Notes: a model not told the origin generated them from the sequence alone. 61,148 bases of DNA from Alkalibacterium sp. AK22 (GCF_000585255.1 NZ_JANL01000039.1:1-61148); one strand, 5' to 3'. Shown: positions 26,533 to 35,723, numbered from the stretch's first letter. Numbers and translations: made by a program.

Positions 26533-28095
26533 ATGCGTTTAGCGGAATTACTGAATGCCATTAAAGTAGTGGAGTCCAAAAATCAAAAAGACCAGAACAT
26601 CAGCACGGTGGCATATCATTCAAACAAAGTGGAAAAAGATTCACTTTTTGTCTGTATCAAGGGCTACCTGACGGACGGACACCATCATGCTGCAGGTGCA
26701 GCTGAAAGAGGTGCGGCGGCACTGATTGTGGAACGTTTTCTTCCAGAAGTGGATTTGCCGCAGTATCGGGTGGAAAACAGCCGGGAAGCCCTGGCTGCTT
26801 TGGGAGACCAGTATTATGGCCATCCGTCTAAGGACCTGACTATGATTGGAATCACAGCGACTAATGGCAAGACATCGACCTCTTTCATGGCTAATGCCAT
26901 TCTAGAGGAAAACAAATGGAAAACCGGTCTGATTGGCACGGTCATGGTCAAGTACGGCAAGACACTGGTACCCAGCGTCCTGACGACGCCGGAATCACTG
27001 GACCTGCACGGGTATCTAGCTAAAATGAGAGACGAGCAAGTCTCGCATGTGACAATGGAAGTTTCTTCTTCTGCCTTGGATCTCAGCCGTGTCGGAGCCG
27101 TTGATTTTAATATCGTGGCTTTAAACAATATCAGCCGCGAGCATATCGATCTGCACGGGTCTTTTGAAGAATATTATAATGCCAAAGCGAGCCTGATTAG
27201 AGAGGCCAGCCCCGAGCAGTTTGCTGTCCTCAACCTGGATGACGACTATTCCGCTTCCCTGCAAGAGCAAACGGAGGCATCCGTAGTGACTTACGGCCTG
27301 AAAAACGACTCAGGGCATCTGCATTGCTCGAATCTAGATATTGCCAGCGGCCGGGGATCTTTTACGGTAACCATCAACAAGCCGTTCAAGACGATTACGG
27401 GCGAAACAGTGAGTGAAACAAGCTTTACTGTCGATTTGTCGGTTGCAGGTTTCCATTCCGTCTATAACGCCATGTCGGCAATCACTATTGGTCTGATCAG
27501 TGGCGTGGATATTGAAACGGTCCGCTCCGGCATCCGAAACTTTACTGGTGTAGAGAGACGTTTCCAGTTTATCTACGAAAATGACTTTAAAATAGTAGAT
27601 GATCATTTTGCCAATGCGGGCAATATTGAGGTTACCCTGGAAACCTTAACTAAAATGGACTATGAAAAACTGCACGTGGTTTATGCAATCAGAGGTAGCC
27701 GAGGGGTCACGACTAACCGTGAAAATGCCGAAACATTAGCTAAATGGGCACCCCAGCTGGGACTGAAAAAAGTGATTGTGTCCTTGAGTGAGTCACATGT
27801 GATCGGCAAGGATACAGTACTGGACGAAGAACTTCAGGCGTTCAGGGAAGAGATGGACAAAGTGGGTGTCGAGATTGAGCTGCACAAGGAAATGCCCGAA
27901 GCACTCCAGTCGAGTTTGGATCAGGTGGCAGAAGGAGACGTTATTCTGCTGGGAGGCGCTCAGGGAATGGATTTTGGCGCGAAATACATCCTGAACCAGC
28001 TGGCAGATATGCGTCCGGACCTGGACCGCGAAGAACTGACTCGACCGCTCAAACAGCGTGTAGCGGGGATCGATGAATCTTTCTTGCACCAATGA
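26533..28095 (+). CDS. Atypical MurE-like Mur ligase
   Basis: A 520-aa protein with the three Mur ligase domains. Residues 1-98 match the MurE N-terminal domain, and the ATP loop GITATNGKTST is at 106-116. NISREHIDLHG (199-209) is the conserved central motif, and RGSRGVTTNRENAETL (387-402) starts the C-terminal domain. Two MurE hallmarks are changed: the DYAHxPD segment reads DDHFANAGN (356-364), and the Asp-Asn/Asp-Pro-Arg amino-acid specificity motif is missing, replaced around 417-429 by SLSESHVIGKDTV. It may attach an unusual diamino acid or act outside peptidoglycan precursor synthesis. GGAG lies 10 nt upstream. Confidence 0.75.
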   Translation: MRLAELLNAIKVVESKNQKDQNISTVAYHSNKVEKDSLFVCIKGYLTDGHHHAAGAAERGAAALIVERFLPEVDLPQYRVENSREALAALGDQYYGHPSKDLTMIGITATNGKTSTSFMANAILEENKWKTGLIGTVMVKYGKTLVPSVLTTPESLDLHGYLAKMRDEQVSHVTMEVSSSALDLSRVGAVDFNIVALNNISREHIDLHGSFEEYYNAKASLIREASPEQFAVLNLDDDYSASLQEQTEASVVTYGLKNDSGHLHCSNLDIASGRGSFTVTINKPFKTITGETVSETSFTVDLSVAGFHSVYNAMSAITIGLISGVDIETVRSGIRNFTGVERRFQFIYENDFKIVDDHFANAGNIEVTLETLTKMDYEKLHVVYAIRGSRGVTTNRENAETLAKWAPQLGLKKVIVSLSESHVIGKDTVLDEELQAFREEMDKVGVEIELHKEMPEALQSSLDQVAEGDVILLGGAQGMDFGAKYILNQLADMRPDLDREELTRPLKQRVAGIDESFLHQ

Positions 28096-28175
28096 AACGA
28101 AGGTATGCATAGTGACAAAAACCGGAATCAGCTGGGTAGTGACTCGAGTGTGTCTTTGTTTTCAGTGTAAATGAC

Positions 28176-28230
28176 AAACAAGCCGAAAGAACTGTGCGAA
28201 ATCCGTGCACGTCCTTTCGGCTTGTTTGTT
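28176..28230. terminator. Bidirectional terminator between the Mur-ligase and second MATE gene
   Basis: ACAAGCCGAAAG (28178-28189) pairs perfectly with CTTTCGGCTTGT (28214-28225), with an inner TGTGC/GTGCA element and T-rich flanks on both strands. Confidence 0.88.
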
Positions 28231-28276
28231 CATCATTAAGACACAAAGAAGCTGGATCAATTTTTGTTCTTCATGT

Positions 28277-29686
28277 TTATTCGGTTTTAGCTGCTGCCTG
28301 AGCGTTGTCGGTAAAGCCAGGAGCACTGTTGCCTTGCTCCAGGACAATGGCTGCCCGGCCGGAAAGGCTGCGTTTAGTGGAGCGATAGGCAATCAGAAGT
28401 GGGACAAAGGCTGCCAGCCAGGCTAGCGGGTTGGCTGCAGCGGCTCCCAGGAAGCCTAGGGGTACGGACAGGAAAGCGGCCGCTGCAATTCGGGCCAGCA
28501 GTTCGCCAATTCCGGCTACCGTAGGGGCCAGACTGTTTCCAAGCCCCTGCAGGGTATGACGGTAGATGAAAATAAAGGACAGCAAGGCATACAGGGTCGC
28601 ATTGGTCAGAAAGTACAGCTGGATCATCCGGATCACTTCAGCCGGAGCGTCGGCTCCTACAAAGAGTGTGGCTAGCTGTCTGCCCCAGATGAGCAGAATC
28701 AGACCAATAACCAGACTGTAGGCTACACTCATTTTGAGCGCCTGATTGACACCATACCAGATACGGTTCAGCTTACGTGCCCCATAATTCTGGGCTGCGT
28801 AAGTCGACATGGTTAGACCAAATGACTGCAGAGGCAAAACCGCCACAGCATCAATTTTCTGAGCAGCTGTATAGGAAGTGACGGCTGACGCACCCAGCTG
28901 ATTCAAAGTAATGGTGATAATGATGGCGCCGATAGCTATAATGGAATATTGAAAGCCATAAGGCAAGCCGATACGCAAATGTTCTTTAAATTCGGTTAAA
29001 TCCCGGTGCCAGTCTTCCTTGTAAATACGCAGGATGGGTACTTTTTTCCATATATAGATCAGACACAGCAGGCTGGAAGTAATTTGCGAGGTAACGGTAG
29101 CCAGAGCCGCTCCCCGTATACCCATGCCGAAGCCGAGGATAAAGACATAGTCTAAAATGATATTCATCAGCGAAGTGACAATCAGAAAGTACAAAGGTGT
29201 TTTGCTGTCACCGATGGCTCTGAGCAGGTTAGACAAAAAATTGAAAAAGACAACAGCGCCGATTCCCCTAAAGAGCATACTGAGGTAGTCATGGGCGTAG
29301 GCATATGTCTCGTCGGGCGTTCGCATAAGCGTTAAAATCTGATCGGTCAAGCGAGTCGTGACCAAAGTCAGCAGCAGGCTGATGGTCGCTACAATGATCA
29401 GGCTCGTAGCGAGGTTTTTCCGAAGTCCTTGCTCATCTTTTTTGCCGAAGCGCTGAGAAGTGATGACTGCCAGTCCGGCTGTAATCCCGATAGCCAGTCC
29501 GAGTATCAGAAACTGCAGGCTTAAGGTGGATCCAATTGCAGAAAAGGCAGTCACCCCGATGGTCTGACTGACAATAAAGGCATCCGCCATATTATAAAGC
29601 TGTTGAAACATGTTACCAATCAGCAGGGGAATCATGAAACGAACAATCAGTTTAATCGGGCTACCCGCTGTCATATCTTTTTTCAT
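28277..29686 (-). CDS. MATE family multidrug/toxin exporter (paralogue 2)
   Basis: A 469-aa membrane protein with about twelve segments in two repeats, starting MTAGSPIKLIVRFMIPLLIG after a four-residue lead. The QQLYNMADAFIVSQ and TSQRFGKKDEQGLRKN motifs match paralogue 1. GGAGGA precedes the ATG by a few bases. Two inverted repeats lie upstream, one over the -10 and one in the 5' leader, so expression is probably regulated. The two paralogues point the same way and flank the ATP-grasp/Mur-ligase pair. Confidence 0.92.
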   Translation of the reverse strand: MKKDMTAGSPIKLIVRFMIPLLIGNMFQQLYNMADAFIVSQTIGVTAFSAIGSTLSLQFLILGLAIGITAGLAVITSQRFGKKDEQGLRKNLATSLIIVATISLLLTLVTTRLTDQILTLMRTPDETYAYAHDYLSMLFRGIGAVVFFNFLSNLLRAIGDSKTPLYFLIVTSLMNIILDYVFILGFGMGIRGAALATVTSQITSSLLCLIYIWKKVPILRIYKEDWHRDLTEFKEHLRIGLPYGFQYSIIAIGAIIITITLNQLGASAVTSYTAAQKIDAVAVLPLQSFGLTMSTYAAQNYGARKLNRIWYGVNQALKMSVAYSLVIGLILLIWGRQLATLFVGADAPAEVIRMIQLYFLTNATLYALLSFIFIYRHTLQGLGNSLAPTVAGIGELLARIAAAAFLSVPLGFLGAAAANPLAWLAAFVPLLIAYRSTKRSLSGRAAIVLEQGNSAPGFTDNAQAAAKTE

Positions 29687-29713
29687 TGCTTGTCCTCCTT
29701 GTGGAACTGCACA

Positions 29714-29736
29714 AAAAGTGACACTTTGTCACTTTT
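29714..29736. promoter_or_regulatory. Perfect palindrome in the leader of the second MATE gene
   Basis: AGTGACA-CTT-TGTCACT (29717-29733) extends by AAA/TTT on each side. It may be a protein-binding operator or an RNA hairpin just before the ribosome site. Confidence 0.55.
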
Positions 29737-29762
29737 GAGGCGTGTAATGCCGGGGATTTGAA

Positions 29763-29807
29763 ATAATAAGCACCTCGTTATTATAGCCTGAAAATTTCAA
29801 ATTACAA
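29763..29807 (-). promoter_or_regulatory. Promoter of the second MATE gene with inverted repeat over the -10
   Basis: On the minus strand TTGTAA (29802-29807), 16 bp, TATAAT (29780-29785). The repeat ATAATAA-N8-TTATTAT (29763-29784) overlaps the -10 and start region. Confidence 0.6.
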
Positions 29808-30024
29808 GAGGGGAAAAGAAAGTATTTAAGGATAATGCTAGTCACCTGTCCTTGCTCAAGTTGCTGAGCTATTTATTCTATTTATATCCCTGCAAGTTTG
29901 CTATACTCTATATAATCCTCGAAGCAGTCTGTTTCAGGTGAGAAGGCTTCGACGCACAATTCAAATCATTTAAATCGGCAGCATGGCAGCTGATTTAAGA
30001 TAAAAAATAACCGAGGTGAATAGA

Positions 30025-31395
30025 ATGGATCATACGATAACAGAATCAGTAAAAGCAGAAAGCTTGAAGACGCTCAAAAAGCTCATCAGCATTCCGTCCG
30101 TTAATACAGTAAACGGGAACGAGCGTGCTTACCCGCCGTTCGGCAAGGGCATCGACCAAGCACTTAAAGAAACTCTTGCGATTTGTGACAAGTTAGGGAT
30201 GGATACCTTTTACGATCCCGAAGGCTTTTATGGCTTTGCGGAATGTGGTGATGGGGATGAAACAGTCGGTGTGCTTTGCCATTTGGATGTGGTTCCCGGA
30301 GGGGACGATGACAAATGGGATAGTCAGCCTTTCGAAGCCAGCCTAGAAAACGGTGTACTTTACGGCAGAGGGACACAGGATGACAAAGGACCGACTGTCG
30401 CTGCTTTGTACGCTCTGAAGTCCCTTATGGATAAGGAAGTAACCTTTAAGCGTAAAGTTCGCTTCATTTTCGGGACAGACGAAGAAATCTTGTGGCGCTG
30501 CATGGATATGTATAAAAAGCATGAAACTTTGCCGGATATGGGCTTTGTGCCAGACAGCAATTTTCCGCTTACTTATGCCGAAAAAGGGTTGATGCAGGTC
30601 AAGCTGACTGGTCCGGGAGCTTCGAAACTCAAGCTTAAATGCGGTGAGTCGCCCAATGTCGTTCCGGATTCAGCAGCCTATACACAAGGGGATGCAGATA
30701 AACTGTCGGCTGTTCTTGAGCAGATGGACATTCCTCATGAAGTTGATGGTCAGACTGTTACCGTTCAAGGTAAGAGCGTACACTCCAGCCAAGCACAGGA
30801 TGGCAGAAATGCTATTTCACTGCTGGCAAAAGGACTGGTGGGCTTTCAGCCGCACCCAGCCATTTCCTTTATCAGTGAAAAAATAGGGATGGAAACCAAT
30901 GGTTTTTCTCTATTCGGCGAAGTAAAAGATGAGATTACAGGAGAACTGACCTTGAATGTCGGCCTACTTGAAATCAATGACCACTACTCCGAAGTGACCC
31001 TGGATATTCGCATGCCGGTTAGCCAGGAAAAGGCCTCTATCGAAGAAAAGCTGAAAGAAGCGGCTTCCCGCTATGGCTTGGATTATAAGGAGTATGACTA
31101 TTTACCGTCCTTGCATGTGCCGCTTGAAAGCGACCTGGTCCAGACTTTACTGGCTATTTACCGTGACCATACAGGGGATCAGACAGAGCCGGGCACGTCC
31201 GGCGGAGCCACCTATGCCCGGTCTATGCCGAATTTGGTTGCTTTCGGAGCCCGCTTCCCGGACAAGGTAAGCCTGGCTCACCAGGAAAATGAGCACATCG
31301 AGCTAGATGACTTTTATAAGGCCATGATGATTTACTCAGACGCTCTATTCCGTCTGGCTTGTGAGCCGGGTAATGGAGAATTGGCTGAAGACTAG
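30025..31395 (+). CDS. pepV: Dipeptidase PepV (M20 family, Sapep-like)
   Basis: A 456-aa zinc dipeptidase of the cytoplasm that hydrolyses Xaa-Yaa dipeptides. The metal ligand regions are VGVLCHLDVVPGG (first His, near residue 90) and GRGTQDDKGP (bridging Asp near 119), followed by GTDEEILWRCM with the catalytic Glu, and GGATYARSMPNLVAFG near the C-terminus. The length matches PepV of lactic acid bacteria. ATG 30025 lies 6-7 nt after GAGGTG; GTG 30016 overlaps that site. Confidence 0.92.
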   Translation: MDHTITESVKAESLKTLKKLISIPSVNTVNGNERAYPPFGKGIDQALKETLAICDKLGMDTFYDPEGFYGFAECGDGDETVGVLCHLDVVPGGDDDKWDSQPFEASLENGVLYGRGTQDDKGPTVAALYALKSLMDKEVTFKRKVRFIFGTDEEILWRCMDMYKKHETLPDMGFVPDSNFPLTYAEKGLMQVKLTGPGASKLKLKCGESPNVVPDSAAYTQGDADKLSAVLEQMDIPHEVDGQTVTVQGKSVHSSQAQDGRNAISLLAKGLVGFQPHPAISFISEKIGMETNGFSLFGEVKDEITGELTLNVGLLEINDHYSEVTLDIRMPVSQEKASIEEKLKEAASRYGLDYKEYDYLPSLHVPLESDLVQTLLAIYRDHTGDQTEPGTSGGATYARSMPNLVAFGARFPDKVSLAHQENEHIELDDFYKAMMIYSDALFRLACEPGNGELAED

Positions 31396-31486
31396 ACCAG
31401 TCACCATGTGAATACAGTAGTCTCCGGTAATGAATGGAGAGCCTTGCTTTTATGCAAGTGAACCACAATGGACAGGAGTGACAGGC

Positions 31487-32206
31487 ATGACAGAAAAATC
31501 TTCACCCGTACTGCTGGAAGGTGCGGGTGTCAACGCAAATGTTTTAAAAGCTATCGCAGTCAGTGCCATGTTTATCGATCATTTTTCGCATCTGATCTCA
31601 GATTTTGGTACCCCTGAACGCTGGATCGCTCATCTGATTGGCCGACTGGCTGCCCCATTGATCTGCTATCTGATTGCTGAAGGGCATTATTATACATCAA
31701 GCAAGTCCCGTTATATCTGGCGACTGTTTCTTTTCGCCCTGGTATCGCACGTCCCATATAATCTCTATTTTGGTTTCGGTTTATTTGGGGGCACGAGCAT
31801 CATCTGGACATTGATGCTAGGGCTGATTGCTCTGAGCGTTATAAAAAATGACAAGCATTCAGTGCCTTTGAAAGTGATTATTTTAGGCCTTACCCTTATG
31901 CTTTCAATGCCTGCCAATTGGCACTATATTGGTGTGCTCTGGATTGTAGTTTTTGGCCTTTACAGGGATCATTTCAGGCTGAAGATGCTAATGTTTGCAC
32001 TTGTAGCCTTGGTTTTTTATATCGTACCTGGGCTGCAGGATATGGGGATGTATGCCAGTTACCGTTTTGGCTCATTACTCGCGATTCCACTATTTGTGCT
32101 GTATAACGGCAAGCCCGGCTTAAAAAACAAATTTACGAAATGGGTGTTTTACTGGTTTTATCCGCTGCATCTGCTGGTTTTAGCTTTCATCCGCTTTTTG
32201 ATGTAG
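31487..32206 (+). CDS. TraX-like membrane protein
   Basis: A 239-aa protein with about seven hydrophobic segments, beginning VLKAIAVSAMFIDHFSHL and containing GRLAAPLICYLIAEGHYYT, the pattern of the TraX family. In F plasmids TraX acetylates pilin; chromosomal homologues in Firmicutes have no settled function and are not evidence for conjugation here. ATG 31487 is chosen over an upstream frame extension because AGGAG lies 8 nt before it. Confidence 0.85.
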   Translation: MTEKSSPVLLEGAGVNANVLKAIAVSAMFIDHFSHLISDFGTPERWIAHLIGRLAAPLICYLIAEGHYYTSSKSRYIWRLFLFALVSHVPYNLYFGFGLFGGTSIIWTLMLGLIALSVIKNDKHSVPLKVIILGLTLMLSMPANWHYIGVLWIVVFGLYRDHFRLKMLMFALVALVFYIVPGLQDMGMYASYRFGSLLAIPLFVLYNGKPGLKNKFTKWVFYWFYPLHLLVLAFIRFLM

Positions 32207-32269
32207 AGGCCGGTATAAAGCGGGTGCTGCAGCTGATATAGCTGGCCACATCTTAAAGGAGTTTGCCTA

Positions 32270-33517
32270 GTGAAAAATAACGAGACATTTTTAAAAGGTT
32301 TGATTGGCATACTGAGCGTGCTGATTCTTGCAGGCATACTTTTTTTGCTTAGCCTCAGTTTTAGGCGACCGGGTGAGAGTGAACAAACTGAACCGGAAGA
32401 CATGGCAGAAACCGTAGAAACCGGGCACGAGGGAACAGCAGATGAAACGAAGCCAACTCCGTCGCTGCCAGTCTTCTACAATGAAGTATTTGAACTCCCG
32501 ATCATTGGAGCAGCTGGGTATACATCAATTGCACAGAGTCTGTATGCTGAAGGACACGAGGAAGCCCGTCTGATTGACGTGCTGGAACCGGGCACTCCTT
32601 TTGAGGTCCGTGAAGAAAACGGCAGATGGTGGCGGATCAGAACAGCTGATCAGGAAGGCTGGATGACGCATCGTCAGGCTTTCGTGAACCTGCCTGATGT
32701 GGTACCGTCAATCATCTACAAGCACGCTAACAGTCAGGGTTCGCTTTTTCAGTCGTCCTTTGTTGACTTGCCAAACGTTACAGGCCAGGCCATCAGCAAC
32801 ATGATTGATCACAATGACCGCCTGGGAGAGAGCGAGTATATCTTTCCTGTTCTTTACAGTACGGCGCAAAAAATAGCCGCTGCCCAGCAGCTGGCGCTTA
32901 AAAATGGGGACACACTGATTGTCTATGAGACTTACCGTTCACAGGCCAATAGTGAACGGGTCCGGGAGTCTTTAGCCAAATTGGTTGAAGAAGATGAAGC
33001 AGTCAAAGCGGGAGTCACAAAAGCGCCATGGAGTATCGGCTGGTTTATTCATTCTTCCATTTCTAATCATAATCGAGGAGCAGCTGTTGACCTGAGTCTC
33101 GGCCAGGTGAATGCGGTGGAAGAGATCAGAGTGGGAGACTTTCTTGCGGTTGAAGTGACGGATTATACGGAGTATGCCATGCATACGCCTATGCATGAAT
33201 TGAGTTACCGCTCCGCTATCTTTACAGAACCTATCAGTTCAAGAGATGCAGAAGGCTGGCGTGAAATGGAGATCAATCCTGAAGCGACTCAAGCCTCAGT
33301 AGACTTGAAAGAATACATGGTATCAGCAGGCTTCACGCCTCTGGCATCCGAATGGTGGCACTTCAATGACTTGGCTGCTTTGCAGGATCTAGGTGTAGTG
33401 GATCCAAAACAACCGGCAGACAGCCAAGAGAATGAAGCGGGCATTGGAGATTTTGACATAACAGAGACACTGAACAGTCCGCCTGTCTGGCAGGAAGTGG
33501 AGGATGGTCTCAATTAA
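32270..33517 (+). CDS. D,D-peptidase of the VanX/VanY (M15) type with SH3-like domain
   Basis: A 415-aa secreted or anchored protein. A membrane segment spans residues 10-30, an acidic linker follows to 65, and an SH3-like wall-binding region is around 95-140 (ENGRWWRIRTADQEGWM). The catalytic domain has SNHNRGAAVDLSLG (first His and Asp zinc ligands) and SEWWHFND (catalytic Glu and last His). The motif spacing is closer to the VanX dipeptidase group (M15D) than to VanY. It would trim D-Ala-D-Ala-containing wall peptides. The GTG start has AAGGAG 8 nt upstream. Confidence 0.85.
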   Translation: MKNNETFLKGLIGILSVLILAGILFLLSLSFRRPGESEQTEPEDMAETVETGHEGTADETKPTPSLPVFYNEVFELPIIGAAGYTSIAQSLYAEGHEEARLIDVLEPGTPFEVREENGRWWRIRTADQEGWMTHRQAFVNLPDVVPSIIYKHANSQGSLFQSSFVDLPNVTGQAISNMIDHNDRLGESEYIFPVLYSTAQKIAAAQQLALKNGDTLIVYETYRSQANSERVRESLAKLVEEDEAVKAGVTKAPWSIGWFIHSSISNHNRGAAVDLSLGQVNAVEEIRVGDFLAVEVTDYTEYAMHTPMHELSYRSAIFTEPISSRDAEGWREMEINPEATQASVDLKEYMVSAGFTPLASEWWHFNDLAALQDLGVVDPKQPADSQENEAGIGDFDITETLNSPPVWQEVEDGLN

Positions 33518-33584
33518 ATGCTGCATCCGGCTAGACTGGCAAGGGTTTGCGGTCTGGTTTAGCCGCATATGATCTTTAAACGAA

Positions 33585-34322
33585 ATGAGTGAGATGATGG
33601 ACAGTAAAGAACAAGTAATCGGTGTGCTGGGCGGCATGGGACCACTGGCTACGGCCAGTTTTTTCACCAAGCTAGTAGAAGCAACCGAGGTGAAGAAGGA
33701 TCAGGATCATTTCAGAGTGATTGTGGACAGCAATGCCAAGATTCCTGACCGGACACAGGCCATTCTTTACGGAGGAGAATCGCCTGTAGCCAAGATGATA
33801 GAGACAGCACACAACCTGGAAAGAGCCGGAGCAACTGTACTGGTTATGCCCTGTATTACAGCACATTACTTTCATGAAGAGATAGCGGAGCAGGTGTCCG
33901 TCCCTTTTTACCACGTGCTTAAAGGGCTGAGTGATTATTTGGACAGCCACTACAGTCAGGTCAAAAAAATCGGAGTCCTTTCAACAACGGCAACGAAGGA
34001 AAGTAATCTGTTCCAGCGTTTTATCGAAAATAAAGAGGTGATCTTCCCGGATGCTTCCGTTCAGGAAAGCCATGTCATGGAAGCAATCTATGGGGATAAT
34101 GGGGTTAAAAGAGGCAACAGAGGCGCTCACCCGAAAAAACTGCTGAAAGCGGCAGCAGACAAGCTCATAGAAGATAAAGGCTGTGAGCTGATTATTGGAG
34201 GCTGTACAGAAGTAGAGCTGGCCCTGGATTCTAAAGATATCAGTGTGCCTTTCCTCGATCCGATGCAAGTGGCGGCACACGTTATGACCCGCCAAGAAGC
34301 GGACATGTACTCCAGATATTAA
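33585..34322 (+). CDS. Aspartate/glutamate racemase family protein
   Basis: A 245-aa cofactor-independent racemase. GVLGGMGPLAT at the N-terminus, the first catalytic cysteine in VMPCITAHYF (near residue 89), and the second in IIGGCTEVEL (near 206) are all present, so it should be active on Asp, Glu or a related amino acid. It could supply D-Asp to the ATP-grasp ligase upstream. ATG 33585 is used; ATGs at 33594 and 33597 are alternatives because the ribosome site is weak. Confidence 0.9.
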   Translation: MSEMMDSKEQVIGVLGGMGPLATASFFTKLVEATEVKKDQDHFRVIVDSNAKIPDRTQAILYGGESPVAKMIETAHNLERAGATVLVMPCITAHYFHEEIAEQVSVPFYHVLKGLSDYLDSHYSQVKKIGVLSTTATKESNLFQRFIENKEVIFPDASVQESHVMEAIYGDNGVKRGNRGAHPKKLLKAAADKLIEDKGCELIIGGCTEVELALDSKDISVPFLDPMQVAAHVMTRQEADMYSRY

Positions 34323-34351
34323 CAGCTTTACTCCCAACGTAAGAAATAATC

Positions 34352-34409
34352 GAAAGCTTTTTGCTTGTCCCCTGGGTACGTGGGGATAGTCGAGGAGCTT
34401 TCCTTTTTT
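34352..34409 (+). terminator. Terminator after the racemase gene
   Basis: GAAAGCT pairs with AGCTTTC, with inner TCCCC/GGGGA, and a run of T follows. Confidence 0.8.
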
Positions 34410-34558
34410 ATCCACTTTTAAAAGGCTTCAAAATCAAGTTCAGTTAAAATTGCTTACAGATTCTATAAAATAGTGTATCATTATACTATGCACCCGTTTA
34501 AACTGACTGACTTGCGAAATGATTATTAAATACAAAGACTGAAAAAGAAGGTGAAAGC

Positions 34559-35659
34559 ATGAAGAAAGGCAAAGCATATGTACCATTCAGATTTAGATTG
34601 AACCCCATTAAAAAAATGGCGATGATTCATTTCCATAAAAATCCTGATACCGAATACGATGCCTTTGAACTGCATTATATCGACGGCGAACCTTATGGCC
34701 GTGGATTCCGGGTATTGGCTTGGCGTACTGACGGCTACCGTGATTCCTATGTACAAGATACGTTGACAATTCCTGAAGAGGAAGAAGTTCTTTCTGTCGG
34801 AGGAAAAGGTTTAAAAGAGCGCTTTGTTGTGGAATTCGATGAAGCTTACTTTGAACATGTGGATGGACAGCTGGATGCCGGCTTTGTGTTTTTTGACAAG
34901 CTGGACCGTCGGATTGTGCTCTATGTTGATGAACAAATTGACAAAGAGTCCAAGCCCCTGACCTGGCTGCCTTCTGTAGGAAACCACACGCAAGAACCGC
35001 ATTCCATGCCACTGTTTTTCCTGTACAATTTCGACTTTGCCCGTAAGCGCGATACGGATATTTTCATGTCCATTGACGGGGAAATTATTGAAGTGGATCC
35101 TTTCGCATTTCCTAAGGATTTTCAAGCGCGGTACTATGTCGAATTCTCGACAGATACGGTCGTCACTAACTTCAATGAAGCAGGACGACATAAGCTGGAA
35201 CGTGTTGATATCGATGAAGAAGGCATGGCCAGTTCCGGCCATAATACCTATCAGTATGAAGCATCCGATGATTTATACAAGCTGAAAAAAATCAGAGTCG
35301 AACATGAAACCAATCCAGTCGAAGTGACGTTCGAACCGGCTTTTCCAAACCATCAGGAAGTCAAAGCTGGCCGACCGATATATGGAGAGTTTGAAATCGT
35401 CCCGTCTGGAGAGGCAGGTTCGCTCAAAGGGAAATATAATGTCGTCTACCAGCAGGATAAGGCAATCATCAACTTGTCTTTCCCTCAGTCCTGGGAAAGC
35501 CCCAAAGGAGCAAATTACGAACGCTTCATCAACAGTATGACGCCAAACATTAAGAGCTGGTACCGGACTTATCAGTGTACTCAGATTGTAAAGCTGGAAG
35601 ACATGGATACAACGGTCAGGTGGAAACGGATTGATCCGGACCGCCGCACGACATACTAA
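34559..35659 (+). CDS. Conserved-looking protein of unknown function
   Basis: A 366-aa protein that I do not recognise. It has no signal peptide or membrane segment, is rich in acidic and aromatic residues, and looks beta-rich, with many short alternating strands. It may have two related halves, as FxYxFxxxxDxD-type segments recur near residues 145 and 225. GAAGGTG precedes the ATG. It is monocistronic, lying between two terminators. Coding is supported by the ribosome site, by length and by codon use like its neighbours. Confidence 0.75.
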   Translation: MKKGKAYVPFRFRLNPIKKMAMIHFHKNPDTEYDAFELHYIDGEPYGRGFRVLAWRTDGYRDSYVQDTLTIPEEEEVLSVGGKGLKERFVVEFDEAYFEHVDGQLDAGFVFFDKLDRRIVLYVDEQIDKESKPLTWLPSVGNHTQEPHSMPLFFLYNFDFARKRDTDIFMSIDGEIIEVDPFAFPKDFQARYYVEFSTDTVVTNFNEAGRHKLERVDIDEEGMASSGHNTYQYEASDDLYKLKKIRVEHETNPVEVTFEPAFPNHQEVKAGRPIYGEFEIVPSGEAGSLKGKYNVVYQQDKAIINLSFPQSWESPKGANYERFINSMTPNIKSWYRTYQCTQIVKLEDMDTTVRWKRIDPDRRTTY

Positions 35660-35662
35660 GAG

Positions 35663-35694
35663 AAAAAGGCAGCCTGTGAGGCTGTCTTTTTGTT
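35663..35694 (+). terminator. Terminator after the 366-aa gene
   Basis: AAAAGGCAGCC pairs with GGCTGTCTTTT around a 5-nt loop, with TTTTTG following. Confidence 0.85.
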
Positions 35695-35723
35695 TGGGAA
35701 GCTAAATCTGACCACTTCTCGTG

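Noticed and set aside
31487-32206. Conjugative element suggested by a TraX-like gene
   Set aside because: No relaxase, type IV secretion or integrase genes are present; chromosomal TraX homologues are common in Firmicutes.
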